From JBFLYC01 sp040756735 (lineage in GTDB: Bacteria > Bacillota > DSM-16504 > Desulfitibacterales > Desulfitibacteraceae), in NCBI GenBank assembly GCA_040756735.1, contig JBFLYC010000015.1, positions 6,292 through 70,291 on the forward strand: DNA of 64,000 nucleotides. The letters run 5' to 3'. The notes beneath the pieces are model-generated. The model saw nothing but the letters and a program-made list of their open reading frames with translations. It made no database searches and was not told the origin of the DNA. A program made the position numbers and the translations under genes. Below, in pieces: positions 60,265-64,000 of the stretch. Numbering within the stretch: the first letter of the stretch is position 1; every line of letters begins with the position of its first letter.

Positions 60265-61629
60265 ATGTTTACGCTGATAAAAGATGCAGACTGGGTTTTG
60301 ACCTTTGATAAGGACAATCATCGTATTAAGAATGGTTCTTTGCTCATTGAGGATAACAAAATCCTTGAGGTAGGAAAAGACCTGCAAATCCCTGAAGGGG
60401 CAGTAGGGGCAAAAGTGATAGACGCAAGGGGCAAAATCCTCATGCCTGGTATGGTCAATACCCACCATCACCTTTACCAGACCCTTACCAGAAATATTCC
60501 TCAGATACAGGATATTCCTCTTTTCCCCTGGCTGCTCAAGCTATACGAAATATGGAAAAGGCTTACTCCCGAAGCAGTCAAGTACGGTACCCTGGTAGGA
60601 TTAGGTGAGCTCCTGAAAACAGGCTGTACCACCAGTTCAGATCACCACTATGTTTTTCCTGAGGGTCAGTCGGAGGAATTGATAGATATTCAGATAGAAG
60701 CAGCATCACAGCTTGGCATCAGGTTTCATCCCTGCAGGGGCAGCATGTCTCTTGGCAGGGAGCAGGGAGGGCTGCCTCCAAATAGTGTTGTCCAATCAGA
60801 AGATGCAATACTTGCCGATTGCGAGCGCTTGATCACAAAATACCATGATCCAGGTCCCTACTCAATGTGCCAAATTGTTTTAGCCCCCTGCTCGCCCTTT
60901 TCGGTTACGGGCAAGCTCATGGAGGACAGCGCCCGGCTTGCCAGGAAGCATAAGGTAATGCTGCATACCCACCTGGCCGAGACACGAGATGAAGAAGACT
61001 TTTGTCTTGAGAAATTCGGCCTGCGCCCTGTAGAGTATATGCATAAGTTGGGCTGGCTTGGCGAGGATGTATGGTTTGCCCACGCAGTTCACCTGAATGA
61101 TGAAGAGATAAAAGTCATTGGAGAAACAAAAACAGGAGTAGCCCACTGCCCGGTATCCAACATGAAGCTAAACTCAGGAGTCTGCAGGGTCAAGGAACTC
61201 TTGAAGGCTGGCGCCAGGGTTGGTCTGGCTGTTGACGGCAGCGCCAGTAACGATTCTTCCAACATATGGGGCGAAGTGCGGGTTGCTTACCTGCTGCAAA
61301 AACTAGTCTTGGGGCCATACGGGCTCCCTGCCGGAGAAATACTGAGGATGGCCACAGTTGGTGGAGCGCAGGTTTTAGGCAGGACTGACATAGGTTCATT
61401 AGAACCCGGGAAAGCTGCAGACATGATACTTATTGACTTTGAGCAGCTTGCCTTTGCAGGCGGGCAGCATGACCCGGCAGCCGCTATCGTCAATTCAGGC
61501 AACTCCAATCTGGTGGATATGACCATTGTAAACGGCAGGGTAGTTGTAGACAAAGGCCGCCTGGTCAATGTTGATGAGGAAAAAATAGTCCACGAGGCAA
61601 ATAGGGTGTCGAGAGAACTATTGGATTAA
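60265..61629 (+). CDS. 8-oxoguanine deaminase-like amidohydrolase
   Basis: 454 residues. Metal ligands: NTHHHLYQTLTRN, LHTHLAETRDEEDF, FAHAVHLND and AVDGSASNDSSN, with the SSDHHYVFP and GIRFHPCRGSMS segments that mark the 8-oxoguanine deaminase/hydroxyatrazine hydrolase branch of COG0402. It would convert 8-oxoguanine to urate, feeding the purine pathway. Third COG0402 enzyme in the window. Start ATG with TAGAGGTG. Confidence 0.85.
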   Translation: MFTLIKDADWVLTFDKDNHRIKNGSLLIEDNKILEVGKDLQIPEGAVGAKVIDARGKILMPGMVNTHHHLYQTLTRNIPQIQDIPLFPWLLKLYEIWKRLTPEAVKYGTLVGLGELLKTGCTTSSDHHYVFPEGQSEELIDIQIEAASQLGIRFHPCRGSMSLGREQGGLPPNSVVQSEDAILADCERLITKYHDPGPYSMCQIVLAPCSPFSVTGKLMEDSARLARKHKVMLHTHLAETRDEEDFCLEKFGLRPVEYMHKLGWLGEDVWFAHAVHLNDEEIKVIGETKTGVAHCPVSNMKLNSGVCRVKELLKAGARVGLAVDGSASNDSSNIWGEVRVAYLLQKLVLGPYGLPAGEILRMATVGGAQVLGRTDIGSLEPGKAADMILIDFEQLAFAGGQHDPAAAIVNSGNSNLVDMTIVNGRVVVDKGRLVNVDEEKIVHEANRVSRELLD

Positions 61630-61634
61630 TAATA

Positions 61635-62387
61635 TTATTTTGCCAATTTTTCTAGCTTATCAACCCTGGTTACAAGGTAGCTGGTATCATTTGAAATGTC
61701 CTCAACTTTGCCTTCAAGTTTGTCAAACCTGGTGTCAAGGTTTTCAACTTTGCCTTCAAGTTTGTCAAACCTGGTATCAAGGCTTTCAACTTTGCCTTCA
61801 AGTATATCAAACCTGGTATCAAGGCTTTCAACTTTGCCTTCAAGTTTGTCAAACCTGGTATCAAGGTTTTCAACTTTGCCTTCAAGTTTGTCAAACCTGG
61901 TATCAAGGCTTTCAACTTTGCCCTCAAGTTTGTCAAACCTGGTATCAAGGCTTTCAACTTTGCCCTCAAGTTTGTCAAACCTGGTATCAAGGCTTTCAAC
62001 TTTGCCCTCAAGTTTGTCAAACCTGGTATCAAGGTTTTCAACTTTGTCCTCAAGTTTGTCAAACCTGGTATCAAGGCTTTCAACTTTGCCTTCAAGTTTG
62101 TCAAACCTGGTATCAAGGTTTTCAACTTTAACTTCAAGTTTATTTAGCTTTATAGCATGCTCATCTAGCTTATTACCGTGGACCTTTAAAATGGCTTCTA
62201 TATTAGCAAATTTTTCATCGTGGAGCTTCAGTGCATCACATATAATACCAAACTTATTATGCATACTATCTTCCATTTTGATAATAGAGTTAGTATTTTC
62301 TTGAACCTGTTTATCAATACTTTCAACCTTTTGATCAATATTTGCAATTTTTTGGGCAATCAGCTCTAAAAGGTCTCTCTCAGTCAT
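61635..62387 (-). CDS. Coiled-coil protein with ten 14-residue repeats
   Basis: About 250 residues from the ATG at 62387 (an ATG at 62414 is also open). After a helical N-terminus (ERDLLELIAQKIANIDQKVES) come ten copies of a 14-residue unit LEGKVESLDTRFDK, two heptads each, with S/N and G/D as main variants, then a short tail. It should form a long rod. The 42-base DNA repeats (about 61700-62130) are nearly identical and open long false frames on other strands. Function unknown; resembles phage-fibre or scaffold coiled coils only in form. Confidence 0.8.
   Translation of the reverse strand: MTERDLLELIAQKIANIDQKVESIDKQVQENTNSIIKMEDSMHNKFGIICDALKLHDEKFANIEAILKVHGNKLDEHAIKLNKLEVKVENLDTRFDKLEGKVESLDTRFDKLEDKVENLDTRFDKLEGKVESLDTRFDKLEGKVESLDTRFDKLEGKVESLDTRFDKLEGKVENLDTRFDKLEGKVESLDTRFDILEGKVESLDTRFDKLEGKVENLDTRFDKLEGKVEDISNDTSYLVTRVDKLEKLAK
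61700..62130 (-). repeat. 42-base tandem repeats within the coiled-coil gene
   Basis: Ten near-perfect units, each a multiple of codon length, so copy number can change without breaking the frame. Confidence 0.85.
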
Positions 62388-62466
62388 ATTGTTTCGTTCC
62401 TTGCTTATTTTCATTATACCTACATTTTATCAAGAAAAGAAAATGCAGTAAAGTATTATAGGAAAG

Positions 62467-62712
62467 ATGCTCTTCTTTCCGCTGCTTTTTTTAAGCACTA
62501 CTTTCGCACCCAAGAACTTGATTGAAAAAGGCTGCTTCAAGGTCGCAGCCACCATCAATCCTGCCACATATATTTTTGATGGAATACGCGCACTGCTGAT
62601 TCAAGGCTATATGCCATCCTATGTTGCGTATGGGCTTTTAATAGGATTCGGCCAAGCATTGATCACCATTACCTTTGCAACAGTATATGCCCGCAAGGCA
62701 TTTAATGGGTAA
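62467..62712 (+). pseudogene. C-terminal fragment of an ABC-2 type permease
   Basis: 81 residues: FFPLLFLSTTFAPKNLIEKG, INPATYIFDGIRALL and a final helix match only the last third of DrrB-like ABC-2 permeases (usually about 250 residues). No ribosome binding site and no ATPase partner nearby, so it is a truncated remnant. The 196 bases after it hold no recognised element. Confidence 0.75.
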
Positions 62713-62908
62713 TACTATAATAGTTGTCAGGGCTTTGACTGTCGAAATACTAATATCAGTTTTTATAAACACCGAAACATGATGGATAAGGGGTCTTCTT
62801 AAAAGAAAAAAATGTAAAATTATTGTAGAAACTATAAAAATATAGAGGAATTTCCATTATTAATGAAGAATAATTTTAATTAGTTGGATAATTTTGGGGG
62901 TGAGGTAA

Positions 62909-63661
62909 ATTCATATTGAAATATATCTAGATTTCGATGAAAAAGGATTAGAGTTGCCTATTCATTATAATTATACGGTTCAAGGTGCTATTTATAATTC
63001 AATAGATAAAGAGTTAGCTGCTTTTCTACATGACCAAGGATTTACGGTAGGAAGCCGAAATTTTAAAATGTTTTCATTTTCCCGTTTAAATGGATCTTTT
63101 CGAATTCAAGATAAAAGTAATACCATTACTTTTGCTGATGAAGTGAGACTGGTGATCTCTTCCCCTATCAATGATTTTTGTCAGTCACTAGTTAATATTT
63201 TGTTAACCCGTGGATTTGTATTATTTGGAGAAAATAGAGTAAAAGTAAAAAAAGTCTACCTGAAAAAGATGGAGGTTTCAGGAGAAAAAGTGGTTGTTAA
63301 AACGCTTTCACCAATTGTCCTTTATAGTACTCTGCTCCGGCCTGATGGGCGTAAATATACCTGTTATTTTCAACCTGGTGACCCTGATTATGAACATTTA
63401 CTCGCGGAAAATTTACGAAAAAAATATCAAGCTATTTATGGAAAGGACGCTCCTTGGGGAGACGTAAAGGTGAAATCTATTGGAAGGCCAAAACTGGCTG
63501 TAATTAAATATAAAGATTTTATTATTAAAGGTTATTCAGGAAAGTTAGAGCTGCGGGGTCCTCAAGAATTATTGCAAATTGGGGTGGACAGCGGCTTAGG
63601 CAGCAAAAACAGCCAGGGATTTGGTTGTGTGGAAATTGAGGAAGTAAAACAGAAGGAATAA
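62909..63661 (+). CDS. cas6: CRISPR-associated endoribonuclease Cas6
   Basis: About 250 residues with the Cas6 N-terminal pattern LPIHYNYTVQGAIY and the C-terminal glycine-rich loop GLGSKNSQGFGCVEIEE. Cas6 cuts CRISPR transcripts in repeats. A TTG at 62954 is the first usual start, but the Cas6 fold needs the preceding strand (EIYLDFDEKGLEL), which is open from 62909. The only starts there are ATT codons at 62909 and 62915, after GGGGGTGAGG. No other cas gene or array is visible before the window ends. Confidence 0.85.
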   Translation: MHIEIYLDFDEKGLELPIHYNYTVQGAIYNSIDKELAAFLHDQGFTVGSRNFKMFSFSRLNGSFRIQDKSNTITFADEVRLVISSPINDFCQSLVNILLTRGFVLFGENRVKVKKVYLKKMEVSGEKVVVKTLSPIVLYSTLLRPDGRKYTCYFQPGDPDYEHLLAENLRKKYQAIYGKDAPWGDVKVKSIGRPKLAVIKYKDFIIKGYSGKLELRGPQELLQIGVDSGLGSKNSQGFGCVEIEEVKQKE

Positions 63662-63677
63662 AAATTCCTTCTGTTTT
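63646..63677 (+). terminator. Terminator hairpin after cas6
   Basis: AAAACAGAAGGAAT/ATTCCTTCTGTTTT with loop AAAA, perfect and symmetrical, so usable in both directions. It overlaps the cas6 stop. Confidence 0.75.
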
Positions 63678-63967
63678 GAAAATCCTTATAGGTAGACTAA
63701 TGTTCAATCTTAGAGTTATTAAAAATAATCACATATTTCAATTCCTTCTAGGTATTTATCTTTTCTAAGTATATTATATAATTTTAAGATTTTGTATATG
63801 CATTATAATTACAAGAATAGAAAAAATTATTTGACAATATTGCCAAAATTATTCGACCTGTGCAATAGGATACGCTTCGATAGCTAACCTATAATTCTGC
63901 AGACACAATAAATTTTGCTGGACATTCACCGTCCCATCTGTTATGGTAAACGGGGAGGTGGATAAAT
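63678..63967. other. AT-rich gap after cas6 with CRISPR-repeat-like words
   Basis: Two similar words 60 bases apart (AATCCTTATAGGTAGA at 63681 and ATTCCTTCTAGGTATT at 63741); the second reads on the minus strand as ACCTAGAAGGAATTGAAAT, close to typical clostridial CRISPR repeat ends. They are degenerate and only two, so no array is called. Further on are two near-copies of AAATTATTTGAC/AAATTATTCGAC (63824-63858) upstream of the last gene. Confidence 0.35.
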
Positions 63968-64000
63968 ATGGGTAAAGTAAATATCCGCATTAATATTGAC
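63968..64000 (+). CDS. Start of a gene cut by the window end
   Basis: ATG with GGGGAGGTGG 6 bases upstream, reading MGKVNIRINID before the window ends. Too short to identify. Confidence 0.6.
   Translation, partial: MGKVNIRINID

Noticed and set aside
61640..62304. Long plus-strand and alternative minus-strand frames over the coiled-coil gene
   Set aside because: They are by-products of a repeat whose period is a multiple of three; they give low-complexity proteins with no family likeness.
63678..63770. A CRISPR array after cas6
   Set aside because: Only two degenerate words are visible; no run of identical repeats with unique spacers.

Overview
The window looks like a chromosome segment of an anaerobic, spore-forming, Gram-positive bacterium of the Clostridia (Peptococcaceae or Thermoanaerobacterales-like). 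Reasons: strong GGAGG ribosome binding sites with frequent TTG and GTG starts, at least four good sigma-H (Spo0H)-type promoters, an ECF transporter, a copper-amine-oxidase-stalk secreted protein, an HdrABC/MvhADG hydrogenase complex, and a full selenium-linked purine-degradation cluster like the yge/xdh/ssnA island of E. coli. No rRNA, tRNA, phage or intact insertion sequence was seen.

Layout. 0.1-2.3 kb: yqeC, yqeB and an XRE-cupin regulator (selenium-dependent molybdenum hydroxylase accessory genes). 2.4-5.7 kb: one long gene joining an endonuclease Q-like PHP nuclease to a UvrD helicase. 5.7-6.5 kb (minus strand): polysaccharide deacetylase. 6.8-12.4 kb: hypA, B, F, C, D, E. 12.5-19.3 kb: hdrC, hdrB, hdrA, mvhD, mvhG, mvhA and a maturation protease. 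Here mvhD and mvhA each contain an in-frame UGA exactly at a conserved metal-ligand cysteine, followed by a hairpin, and are read as selenoprotein genes. 19.5-20.2 kb: a small gene plus a nucleotidyltransferase. 20.6-29.3 kb: purine permease, a purine riboswitch with terminator, xdhD, ygfK, ygfM. 29.6-34.4 kb: BMP/NupA-type nucleoside ABC transporter. 34.4-41 kb: two amidohydrolases (the second is ssnA) and a three-gene xanthine dehydrogenase. 41-43.8 kb: remnants of an ECF transporter with two intact ATPases. 43.8-53.5 kb: hydantoin racemase, hydantoinase, three M20 amidohydrolases (one is ygeY), GntR regulator, second purine permease, and the ygeW-like carbamoyltransferase flanked by palindromic repeats and a 100-N assembly gap. 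54-58.8 kb: two PLP enzymes, carbamate kinase and a split XdhC. 58.9-61.6 kb: secreted GH18-like protein and 8-oxoguanine deaminase. 61.6-64 kb: coiled-coil repeat protein (minus strand), an ABC-2 permease fragment, cas6 and the first codons of a further gene.

How the parts fit. Purines enter by two NCS2 permeases and a BMP-type ABC importer. They are deaminated by COG0402 amidohydrolases and oxidised or reduced by two molybdenum hydroxylases matured by YqeB/YqeC/XdhC. The rings are opened and trimmed by hydantoinase and M20 amidohydrolases. A carbamoyltransferase plus carbamate kinase would recover ATP. The expected ygeX (diaminopropionate ammonia-lyase) is not in the window; two other fold-type II PLP enzymes stand in its place. 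The Hdr/Mvh complex could exchange the resulting electrons with H2 and ferredoxin. Selenium is a likely common thread: Sec in the hydrogenase and labile Se in the hydroxylases. Regulation appears to combine sigma-H promoters, a possible GntR operator, and a guanine-type riboswitch whose layout predicts activation by ligand.
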